Origin: Phycisphaeraceae bacterium
Lineage (GTDB): Bacteria; Planctomycetota; Phycisphaerae; Phycisphaerales; UBA1924
Reading direction: 5' to 3'
Assembly: GCA_019454185.1 (NCBI GenBank)
Contig: CP075368.1
Span: forward strand, 620,001-684,000
Length of the DNA: 64,000 nt
Shown here: positions 53,012 to 61,007 of the stretch, piece by piece
How positions within the stretch are numbered: position 1 is the first letter of the stretch
How the letters are laid out: each line of letters opens with the position of its first letter
Position numbers and translations under genes: made by a program
Notes under the pieces: model-generated
Databases searched by the model: none
The model's input: only the letters and a program-made list of their open reading frames with translations
Told to the model about the DNA's origin: nothing

Positions 53012-56000
53012 ATGAGGACGTTCGGCTCATACGAGGCGACGCGTGAGATCGCTCGCACAGCGTTCGGGCAGGTCTGGCTCGCCCGCATGATCGGCGAGAC
53101 CGAAGAGCGTTATGCCGTCAAAGTGATCGACTGCGGCGATCTCTCCTACGTCGCAGACGATGAGATAGTCTCTGCTCGCCTCGCTGCATTCCTCGAAGCA
53201 GCGAAGGTCCAGGGCGCGGCCGGAGAGGGCTGGGCAGGCGTCCATCAGTCCGGGCGTCTCTCGGACTCGGCCTACGTCGTCATGGACGCCCTGCCCCTGA
53301 GTCTCACACGACTCGTCGAGGGGCGCTCCGCGGTGAGCGGCCACACGCTCGTCGCGGTGACAACGGGCATCGCCCGGGCGCTCCTCTCCGTCTGGCGCAC
53401 GTCCCATCGTGGGCACGGAAACCTCAAGCCGAGCAACGTCTTCTTCCTGAAGCCGGATGACCTGCGAGTCTCGCCCGTCGCGATCACGGATCCTGCCGCG
53501 CCAGGTGAACTAAGCAGCGACAAGGGCGAGGTGGCCGATCTGCACGCGATCGGCGAGCAGATCTACCAGCTCGTAGTGCATCGCCCGTTCAAGGCCCTGG
53601 GCGGGTGGCCGGTCCCGCCTGGCAAGGAATGGGATCGTCTCGGCAAAGTCGGAGCGGGCTGGCGCGAACTCTGCTCAGAACTTCTCAATCCCGACCTGAA
53701 GCCGGGGCAGATCACGCTCGAGAGTGTTGCCGAGCGAGCGGCCGTACTCACGCCTCCGCCGAAGCCGGTCCTCCGCTACGTGCTCGCCGCCGTCGCGGTG
53801 ATCTCTCTCGTCGTCGGCGGCTTTGTGGCCTGGCAACGGTCGCCCCTGAGTCCCTTGGATTGGAACTCTTCACTCTGGACAGAGGTTTGCGACGACAGCG
53901 AGTGGTACGCGCTCGTGGTCCGTGCCGCGCTCACCGGCGAGGAAGACGAGGCACTCCGCAAGTACGTGCGTTACCTGCCCGTGATCGGCAGCGAGCGGAG
54001 CACGTTCGCGACCGACACTCCCGACCTCAAGGATCTCAACCCCGATTTCGCGAGGGTCATCCGGAACTTTCTGCTGTCTTCGTCCGATTCGGTCTCCGAA
54101 GCGCAATGGGAACGCTTCGGCGAGATGTACCCGGATGTCTACACCAAGAAGGGCAGCTTCAATCGCGTCGACATCAAGCGAGCGGTCGATGAACTCGCGG
54201 ATGACAAGGTGCGCCCGCCGTGGATGCTCGGCGATGCCAGGGCGATCAGCGCCGCGATCGGCGAGCGCGTCATGTACCCGACCGCGAACTTCGAGAGCTT
54301 CCGCACGCAATCGATCTCCGGAAGCCAGGGTGAGATCTCAAGGGCGTCTTACGGCACATATTTCGCCCGCTTCATGCAGAAGGAACTCCAGCGAGAGATC
54401 GAGTCGCAGATCGAGCTGTTGAGAGGCCAGATCGGAGAAAGCGCGGGCGATGCCGTCCCCACGCCCCGAGCCACTGAAGAGATCCGCATCTCGCTCGACC
54501 AGGGCATGCTCTGGCAGAGATCCGATACGCCGATGGCAGGTCGGATCCGCGCACTCGCAAGCGTCGGACGCGATGCATCCAGACTCCAGACGGGTTGGAA
54601 GGCATTACAGGAGATCGTCGGCAAGATCGAGGCGTCCCCTGCATCGGCCGACGCTGTCGCCGCTTCGACTCGCCGTGCTCTGAGTGAGGCGATTGCATCT
54701 GCCGATCAGGCAGCAGGTCTTCAAGGCGTACTGGTCGCGATAGAGCATTGGGAGAAGACCCTGCAACAAGCAGCGTCGATCATCGCCGAGCGAGGCCAGA
54801 CCGAGATCGACTGGGTCTCACTTCGGACTCGCCCGGATGCCGAACTCGCTTACGCTCAGGCGGCCGAAGGAAACCTGAGTGAAGAGGGCGTCAGGGTCTG
54901 GGTCTCTGCCCTCGCGGATGAGCGGTACTGGAAAATCACCGAGCCGCGCCCACCGTTCACGGCCGAACGCGAGATCGAAGCCACGAGCCGCGCGCTCGCA
55001 TCCATCGACCCCGATGATCGCGAGTGGCGCGGTGTTGAGATCGCCGCCATCGAGGCCGAGTTGCGGTCCGTGCAGGAACGCATCCGCGTCGCCACCGAAC
55101 TCCCGTGGATACGCATGAATCGCCAGACGGTCATCGCCGAGGCGGGCGCAACCCGGGGTGAAGCCGAGCGGCTAGCGAGCGAAACCGAGAAACTCATCGA
55201 GATCATGCGCACCAGCGCGACCGAGCAGATCCAGCGATGGATGTCCGAGGACGTCTCCACGCTGACGGACATCGTCGCGATCCGCGACGGCTGGGCGATC
55301 GTCCGGCAGGCAATCTCGCTGCGTCTGGGCGAGGATGCAGGCGGAAAGCCCGCCAAGTTGCGCAGCGCCCTCTGGAATGCCCGTCGCGCGATCCTCTGGG
55401 ATGAGAGCCCCGCCACCGGCGAGATCCGCGAGGCAGGTTGGGCAAAGCGTCTTTCCGATTGGAACGCCGCATCGCCCGCCACTCGCCCAACATCATGGGA
55501 TGAAGGTGCCTGGGCGTCCGCTGTACAGGCGAAGCGTGAGGCCATGGCCAGAACGCTCCTCCGAGCGATCGATGGCTGGGACTTCACGATGCGTCTCGAT
55601 CGCTGGTCCAACTTCGACGAGGTGAGGTCGGTCGAAGAGCGAGCGTGGGAGTCCTCGGAATCATGGGCCTCGTCCTGCCGCAGCATGGCAGCGGACTTCC
55701 AACGCATCGAATCGCTCATCGGGCTCTGGTACGCCCCCGATGAACGCCCGGGTGACGGGCAAGAAACGATCGCGCAACTCATCGGGAAATGGAGCGGCAA
55801 CGACACCGTCGCAGACGCCAGACGAGCAGTCGCCATTGTTGCCGCAAACGCAGAGCGGCTCGGTGCAGTGAGCACATCAGACCGTGCCCGTCGAGTCACG
55901 CTGATGAGCGGGCGAGAAGATGACGCGTGGCTGCGTTTCGCCGCTTGGCGATCTCTCGCGCAGAGCGGAGCCGACTCCATTTGGCCCTCCGGCCTCGACG

Positions 56001-57469
56001 AACTCCGCGAGGAGATCAGGAGCCGGTCCGAACTCCTCACGCAAACGGTCAACATCTCTCAAGAAACCCGCCGAGCACAAGTCCGCCAGGAAATCGAATC
56101 ATCCGGCACGCGCCGCTGGTCGAACGCGATTCTCGCCGGCGGACTCAACGATGTTGAAGGCATCATGGGTCTGCGAGAGCAGATGGGTGTCATCGCGGGT
56201 GCGAGCGGGCTCGATCCACGAGCAGAGATCAACATCGCGCTCTACGAGTTCGTGGCCTCGGTCCGAGATCGGGAAGAGGAAGAAGCCAAGTCCATGGCCG
56301 GCGCGCTCGTGTCGCGCGTTCGCTCGCTCTCCCCCGCCACGGCAGCACCCGCGTCACTCGACCGCTCCCTGAGCGCACTGGAACGGACACTGGGTGGCGG
56401 CGTGACCCGCAAGACCCTCGATCAGGTGCTGGCAGAGAACGGCCCAGGGCGACACCGTGACTTCACCGTGCGCTCGAAGCGAGGCGGCGATGATGGGTTC
56501 AGCGCGCCCGATGCCATCACCTACGCGAATCGCCAGTCCGTGACCTTCGAGTTCATACGTGTCAACGAATCCGAGTCCGAGCCCACATACCTCAGCGCAG
56601 ATGAACTCAGCATCGCCCAGGTCTCGGCGTTGCTCACCATCCCAGGCGTAGCAGCAAAGATCGGCGAGACCTGGTCCACGTTCAGAGAGCCGCTCGGTCC
56701 CGGTGATGTCACGGTCTGGGAGCCGCGAGGCCGAACGATCGTGCCCTTCGCAGTGCGGGATTCCGGGTGGTGGACCTCTGACAACGTCGGTGCTGCCGAG
56801 GCCTTCCCGCCCGGTATGGATCCGCCCTCTCCACCCGCCGCTGAGAGTCCTGTCCAGTGGATCGAGCCCGAGACAGTCGAGGCGATCGCTCGCACGATCG
56901 GGTGCCGACTGCCCACAAGCGCAGAGTGGCGTCTCGCACTCGATAGAGAGCGCCGCGAGCGTGCCGGAGCATCTCGTTCCGCGGGCGCGAATCTCAGAGA
57001 CCCGACGTTCGCCGCTTTCACAGCGCACGTCGCGCAACTCCGGTCCAGGTCGTCAGTCAGGAGTCTTGAGTACCCCCATCGTGGCGGGTACGACCCCGGC
57101 GATCTCAAGGGGGATGATGCCTTCGCGAGCGCAACTCTTGAGAACGACGGTTCGATCTGGTTCGAGCCCCAGACTCATCCTTCTCGCGGCGTCCTCTTCA
57201 GGCATCTGATCGGCAATGTCGCCGAGTTCGTAAACGACAGCCCCGGAGCCAAGGGCGGGTACGGTGTGATCGGGGGCTCAGCACTGTCGATCTCGCCGGA
57301 TCCGGAGCGTCTGGTCCGCGCCAGAACGGACAGCGCGTTCGCCGACGTCGGCGCTCGTTTGGCTTTCTCGCTTCGCGACCTGAAACCGCCAATGTGGGCA
57401 GCGTTGCTCCAGGATCTCGGGAGCCCGGTTCCCTATCTCTTTCTTGACCGCGTGGCAGAACGCCCTTAG
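53012..57469 (+). CDS. Pseudokinase-TM-coiled-coil-FGE-like fusion protein
   Basis: The 1485-residue protein opens with a Ser/Thr kinase fold (about 1-240). It has a P-loop-like ARTAFGQVWLAR and the AVKVID Lys (Lys37), but the catalytic loop reads HGNLKPSN (135-142), with Asn137 where HRD has Asp, and the DFG region reads ITDPAAP, so it should be inactive. A membrane span follows at about 254-274 (VLRYVLAAVAVISLVVGGFV), then about 900 largely helical periplasmic residues. The C-terminal 300 residues have an FGE/C-type-lectin-like pattern (LPTSAEWRLALDRERRER, then IGNVAEFVNDSPGAKGG, GVIGGSALSISPD and DVGARLAFSL). The formylglycine-enzyme cysteines are absent. The start at 53012 has GGAG five bases upstream. 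It lies in the T6SS-like locus. Confidence 0.8.
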   Translation: MRTFGSYEATREIARTAFGQVWLARMIGETEERYAVKVIDCGDLSYVADDEIVSARLAAFLEAAKVQGAAGEGWAGVHQSGRLSDSAYVVMDALPLSLTRLVEGRSAVSGHTLVAVTTGIARALLSVWRTSHRGHGNLKPSNVFFLKPDDLRVSPVAITDPAAPGELSSDKGEVADLHAIGEQIYQLVVHRPFKALGGWPVPPGKEWDRLGKVGAGWRELCSELLNPDLKPGQITLESVAERAAVLTPPPKPVLRYVLAAVAVISLVVGGFVAWQRSPLSPLDWNSSLWTEVCDDSEWYALVVRAALTGEEDEALRKYVRYLPVIGSERSTFATDTPDLKDLNPDFARVIRNFLLSSSDSVSEAQWERFGEMYPDVYTKKGSFNRVDIKRAVDELADDKVRPPWMLGDARAISAAIGERVMYPTANFESFRTQSISGSQGEISRASYGTYFARFMQKELQREIESQIELLRGQIGESAGDAVPTPRATEEIRISLDQGMLWQRSDTPMAGRIRALASVGRDASRLQTGWKALQEIVGKIEASPASADAVAASTRRALSEAIASADQAAGLQGVLVAIEHWEKTLQQAASIIAERGQTEIDWVSLRTRPDAELAYAQAAEGNLSEEGVRVWVSALADERYWKITEPRPPFTAEREIEATSRALASIDPDDREWRGVEIAAIEAELRSVQERIRVATELPWIRMNRQTVIAEAGATRGEAERLASETEKLIEIMRTSATEQIQRWMSEDVSTLTDIVAIRDGWAIVRQAISLRLGEDAGGKPAKLRSALWNARRAILWDESPATGEIREAGWAKRLSDWNAASPATRPTSWDEGAWASAVQAKREAMARTLLRAIDGWDFTMRLDRWSNFDEVRSVEERAWESSESWASSCRSMAADFQRIESLIGLWYAPDERPGDGQETIAQLIGKWSGNDTVADARRAVAIVAANAERLGAVSTSDRARRVTLMSGREDDAWLRFAAWRSLAQSGADSIWPSGLDELREEIRSRSELLTQTVNISQETRRAQVRQEIESSGTRRWSNAILAGGLNDVEGIMGLREQMGVIAGASGLDPRAEINIALYEFVASVRDREEEEAKSMAGALVSRVRSLSPATAAPASLDRSLSALERTLGGGVTRKTLDQVLAENGPGRHRDFTVRSKRGGDDGFSAPDAITYANRQSVTFEFIRVNESESEPTYLSADELSIAQVSALLTIPGVAAKIGETWSTFREPLGPGDVTVWEPRGRTIVPFAVRDSGWWTSDNVGAAEAFPPGMDPPSPPAAESPVQWIEPETVEAIARTIGCRLPTSAEWRLALDRERRERAGASRSAGANLRDPTFAAFTAHVAQLRSRSSVRSLEYPHRGGYDPGDLKGDDAFASATLENDGSIWFEPQTHPSRGVLFRHLIGNVAEFVNDSPGAKGGYGVIGGSALSISPDPERLVRARTDSAFADVGARLAFSLRDLKPPMWAALLQDLGSPVPYLFLDRVAERP

Positions 57470-57648
57470 CGAGATTCTGCCCGTGCCATCCGGGCCTGCT
57501 GGTTCTCTCCGGCGAACATCGCGTGGCCGAGCGTGTCGCCATATCGGGTCGTCTGAGTCTGCCCAGAAGTTGTGATCCGCGACGAGACGCATCCCGAGAG
57601 GATGCAGGCGGTCAGGGCGAGCACGGCGGTACGAAGAGTGCGGCGCAT
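57466..57648 (-). CDS. Small lipoprotein antisense to the end of the T6SS fusion gene
   Basis: The 60-residue protein MRRTLRTAVLALTACILSGC has a lipobox LSGC at Cys20, then a 40-residue Thr/Gln/Arg-rich mature part (SSRITTSGQTQTTRY, MFAGENQQARMARAESR). It is too short for a domain and I recognise no family. Its stop overlaps the stop of the convergent fusion gene by four bases, and it is divergent from the TagH-like gene, whose start is about 190 bases away. Lipidation makes it a plausible structural or immunity-like part of the locus, but this is inference. The start at 57648 is chosen because the signal peptide begins there. Confidence 0.7.
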   Translation of the reverse strand: MRRTLRTAVLALTACILSGCVSSRITTSGQTQTTRYGDTLGHAMFAGENQQARMARAESR

Positions 57649-57836
57649 GGACAGGCCTCCAGACCGGAGCTTGATTCCGGCCTTAGGCACATCGGCGTTC
57701 GGTGTCGCGAGGAAGGCCGCAGAGGGTCCGGCGGCATGTCGGCACGCATATCGGGACGTGGCGACCCGCGCAGTCTGACTTACACGATCTCCACATCATC
57801 CCGCCCCCGACCTTTCGGACCCGGAGGATTGGGTTT

Positions 57837-58856
57837 ATGATGACGGACCCCGGAGGCCCTATCGCCCGGGACATCATTCCGGACCTGACAGAGACAGGCC
57901 GCAGTTTGAAGGGAGCAGACGTGTCGGAAAGAGATGGACAAGATCTGAGGGGGGTTGACTCGCTCGCAGCGCGGCTCCGGATGATCCAGGCCGACCTCGG
58001 GCACGAATCCGCCGAGATCCGTCGTGGGCACCTCTGCGACGAGATCGAACGGGCCCTCGCTTCCGTCCTCCCCGACGAGCGTGCGTCGTTCCTACGGTCT
58101 CTCTCAGACCACTTCCCATCGTGGGATGCCGCCCTCACCGTCAGCCACGAGCGAGAGGCCGCCGGTCTTGGGCAGGCGGCGGTCTCCGAGTCCGAACTTC
58201 GTGACCCCGCCTTTCTCGTCGAGAGACTCGAAGACATCGCCGACGCGCTCACGCCCGAGCAGCGGGCCGCAGTCGCCGCCCGGCTCGAAGCGGTCGGCCT
58301 CTCAAGCGGCGGCTCGTTCTCAGACGGGCACTGGCCGCAGGAGCCGCGCAAGAAGCTCGACGCCGCCCTGAGGGCAACCGGCTCCGACTCGATCGATGCC
58401 GCACGCCTTCTTGAGTTGTGCGCGATGCTGATCGATCTCGTCGTCCGTCTCGACCAGATCGCATGGAGCACGTGGAAGGCCATGTCTCCCCGCTCAGAGT
58501 TCAAGCGGAAGGGCACGACCCAGGAAACGATGCGCAGGTTTATTGGCGGAGACCAGGACGTGGCGCGAGGCCAGGTCGCAGAGGAGCTGGAACGCCTCAG
58601 AAGTCTCGCGGGCGCACTCATCTCGACGATAGGAAAGGTCGGCTTCATCTCGTATCGACAGGTCGCCAAGCTCGCACCGGGCGAGATCGAGGTGCTCGCC
58701 AAGCCCGAGAAGAAGGCGCTCGAGAGTCTGGAGGTCGCGTGCTGGAGAAAGTATCGCCAACTCGCCGGCAATCTTGATCAGGCGCTGGTAGAGGCGGAAG
58801 TGCTCGGTTCCATGTCCGACACCGTCGAGGCACTCATCCGAGGCCTGAGTCGATAG
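57837..58856 (+). CDS. T6SS-associated protein resembling the TagH/Fha C-terminal domain
   Basis: The 339-residue protein has no membrane span and no FHA domain. The C-terminal 160 residues (LLELCAMLIDLVVRLDQIAW, STWKAMSPRSEFKRKGTTQE, then FIGGDQDVARGQVAEELERL and GFISYRQVAKLAPGEIE) follow the helical pattern of the domain after the FHA module in T6SS TagH (VasC) proteins. The comparison is from memory. The N-terminal 150 residues are charged and unassigned. The start at 57837 is supported by GGAGG nine bases upstream. tssK follows 53 bases later, so they are probably co-transcribed. Role in the secretion system: inferred regulatory or scaffold. Confidence 0.6.
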   Translation: MMTDPGGPIARDIIPDLTETGRSLKGADVSERDGQDLRGVDSLAARLRMIQADLGHESAEIRRGHLCDEIERALASVLPDERASFLRSLSDHFPSWDAALTVSHEREAAGLGQAAVSESELRDPAFLVERLEDIADALTPEQRAAVAARLEAVGLSSGGSFSDGHWPQEPRKKLDAALRATGSDSIDAARLLELCAMLIDLVVRLDQIAWSTWKAMSPRSEFKRKGTTQETMRRFIGGDQDVARGQVAEELERLRSLAGALISTIGKVGFISYRQVAKLAPGEIEVLAKPEKKALESLEVACWRKYRQLAGNLDQALVEAEVLGSMSDTVEALIRGLSR

Positions 58857-58909
58857 AGCAAGCCGGTCGTCATGCCACCCACATCCGACGGAGCAAGGAA
58901 GAGCCGAGA

Positions 58910-60298
58910 ATGAGCATGCAGGTGCATTGGCATGAGGGTCTGTTCCTGCAGCCGCATCACCTGCAGCTGACGCAGCGTTTCTACGCCGAGTCAATGTGGG
59001 CCGAGCGCCGGCTGGCATGGTCCTATCCCTACGGAGTTGTCGAGCAGCGTCTCTCGACCGACGACCTCGCGAATATGCGAGTCCGTTTCGATCGGCTGAG
59101 GGTCGTCATGCCCGGAGGCGTGCATGTAGAAAGCCCCGAATCGGCCGATCTCCCCGCGCTCGACATCAAGAAATCGTTTGAGTCAACCCCCTCGGGGCTG
59201 ACCATCGGCCTCGGCGTCCCCCTCTACTACGCCCAGAGGGCCAACGCCATGGAGCCCGGCCAGGACACCGACTGGCGTGTCAAGCGCCTCTACCGCGTCG
59301 CCGAGGTCGAGCGTCACGACGAGAACACCGGCGAGAACCCGCAGCCGGTCCGGCTCCGCAGGGTCAACGCGCGACTCCTGATCATCGGACAGGACGATGC
59401 CAGCGACCTCGAGGTTGTGCCGCTCGTGCGCGTTGTTCGCGCAACAGGTGAAGAGAGCGGCTTGCCGCGCGTCGACACCGGCTTCATACCTCCATGCCTC
59501 GTCATCACCGGGTCGCCGCTCCTGCGCGACATGCTCCGCGATCTGGCCAACCAGATCGAGGCGAATAGACGCGAACTCATCGTTCAGATGACCCGTGGCG
59601 GCGGCTTCAACATGGAGACCCTCCGCGGCCTCCAGTGGGAGAACATCTGGCGCCTCCGAACCCTCGGTCGATTCGCCGCACGCATCGGGCCTCTGGCCAT
59701 GGCGCCCGGCGGTGTCAGCCCCTTCCAGATGTACCTCGAACTCCGAGAAATGCTCGGAGAGCTTGCTGCACTCAGGCCCGACGCCGACCAGTTCTCAAGC
59801 ATCAAATACGATCACGACAACCCCGCTCTCGCCTTTGTCGAGCTCGTCACCCGGATTCGAGGAACGCTCAAGTCCGACGGCGGAACCGGCACGTGGGGCA
59901 AGGTGCAATTCAAGAAGGAAGAGGGCGTGCTGGTCGCAGCACTCGGGCCAGAGGTCCTCGGCAAGGCCAACGAGTTCTTCCTGGGCGTGAAGAGCGGGGA
60001 AGATCCGCGTGCCCTTGCCCGTTCAGTGGAAGACGGCGACGAGTTCAAGATGATGGCCCGGAGCATGGTGCACCACAGAATCCGAGGCGTCAAACTCGCC
60101 GAAGAACGCCACCCGCCCCTCCAACTCCCGTCGCAGGTCGGGCTCCATTATTTCCGACTCGAACGGGCGGAAAGCGCCCGCATGTGGGACAGAATCGTGG
60201 CGGAGAAGGCGATCGCGATCAAGTATCCGGGGATGGAGTCGCGTACATTCGACGAGGTCTCGCTCTTCTACACGATCCCATCGGGAGGACAGGAATGA
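58910..60298 (+). CDS. tssK: Type VI secretion baseplate protein TssK
   Basis: The 462-residue protein connects the T6SS baseplate to the membrane complex. The N-terminus VHWHEGLFLQPHHLQLTQRF is the family signature, and the head domain and C-terminal membrane-complex-binding region are also present (GLQWENIWRLRTLGRFAA, SPFQMYLELREMLGELAAL, PPLQLPSQVGLHYFRLERAE). The length (about 440-460 aa) is normal. AAGGAAG precedes the start by eight bases. It is followed 25 bases later by tssL, then tssM, the usual order in T6SS loci. Confidence 0.95.
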   Translation: MSMQVHWHEGLFLQPHHLQLTQRFYAESMWAERRLAWSYPYGVVEQRLSTDDLANMRVRFDRLRVVMPGGVHVESPESADLPALDIKKSFESTPSGLTIGLGVPLYYAQRANAMEPGQDTDWRVKRLYRVAEVERHDENTGENPQPVRLRRVNARLLIIGQDDASDLEVVPLVRVVRATGEESGLPRVDTGFIPPCLVITGSPLLRDMLRDLANQIEANRRELIVQMTRGGGFNMETLRGLQWENIWRLRTLGRFAARIGPLAMAPGGVSPFQMYLELREMLGELAALRPDADQFSSIKYDHDNPALAFVELVTRIRGTLKSDGGTGTWGKVQFKKEEGVLVAALGPEVLGKANEFFLGVKSGEDPRALARSVEDGDEFKMMARSMVHHRIRGVKLAEERHPPLQLPSQVGLHYFRLERAESARMWDRIVAEKAIAIKYPGMESRTFDEVSLFYTIPSGGQE

Positions 60299-60323
60299 CA
60301 TCTGATTCCCTGCGGAGAAACGC

Positions 60324-61007
60324 ATGACGCTTCTCGAGCTGTGTGAACCGTTCTTCCAATATGTCTGCCGCCTCAACCGTTCCGCTCGCAAGGGCGTGCG
60401 TTTCGAGCCCGCGGCCGTGCGCACCGATCTCAAGTCGATGCTCTCCGAGATGCGTCAACGCGCATCCGGAACTCCCGGCCTGGCCGATCAGTTCGATCGG
60501 ATCGAGCTCGTGCTCATCTACTTCGCCGACTTCATGATCAAGGAGAGCCGCCTCGACTTCGCCCGGAAGTGGGAGGAACTCGCCCACGAGCGAAACGAAC
60601 TCGCCGGCGATGAGGCGTTCTTCGACGTCCTGGACGAGACCCTCGCGGACAACAGCGAGCGAGCGACGGAGCGACTGGCCGTGTTCTACACGTGCCTCGG
60701 GCTCGGCTTCACCGGCTTTTACACCGGCCAGCCAGAGTACCTCAGAAAGAAGATGATGGAAATCTCCGCGAGAATCCGCACGCTCGTCGACAAGGACGAC
60801 GGCTCCAAGATCTGTCCCGAGGCGTACGAGCACACGAGCACCGCAGATCTGATCGAGCCCCCCGGTCGAAGCCTCGTCGGGATCGGCATCGCCCTCGGAG
60901 GACTGATCGTTGTCCTGATCGCACTCAACGTCTTCATGTACCAGTCCGCGTCGAAGGAACTGCTCGACGCGATGGGCAGGATCATCCGCGCCGGGGGTGG
61001 AGCATGA
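60324..61007 (+). CDS. tssL: Type VI secretion membrane-complex protein TssL (DotU)
   Basis: The 227-residue tail-anchored inner-membrane protein has a cytoplasmic helical domain with the DotU signature FYTCLGLGFTGFYTGQPEYL (about residues 121-140) and one C-terminal span (about 184-206, VGIGIALGGLIVVLIALNVF). It has no peptidoglycan-binding domain, which some TssL proteins carry. It forms the inner-membrane part of the T6SS together with TssM. The start at 60324 has GGAG six bases upstream. The last codons overlap the tssM start (ATGA), showing translational coupling. Confidence 0.94.
   Translation: MTLLELCEPFFQYVCRLNRSARKGVRFEPAAVRTDLKSMLSEMRQRASGTPGLADQFDRIELVLIYFADFMIKESRLDFARKWEELAHERNELAGDEAFFDVLDETLADNSERATERLAVFYTCLGLGFTGFYTGQPEYLRKKMMEISARIRTLVDKDDGSKICPEAYEHTSTADLIEPPGRSLVGIGIALGGLIVVLIALNVFMYQSASKELLDAMGRIIRAGGGA

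Noticed and set aside
54856..56055. 399-codon minus-strand frame inside the pseudokinase gene
   Set aside because: Ser/Arg-rich shadow composition; no start or domain.
53012..57469. Active Ser/Thr kinase and active formylglycine-generating enzyme
   Set aside because: The HRD Asp is Asn, DFG is TDP, and the FGE cysteines are absent, so activity is not claimed for either end.
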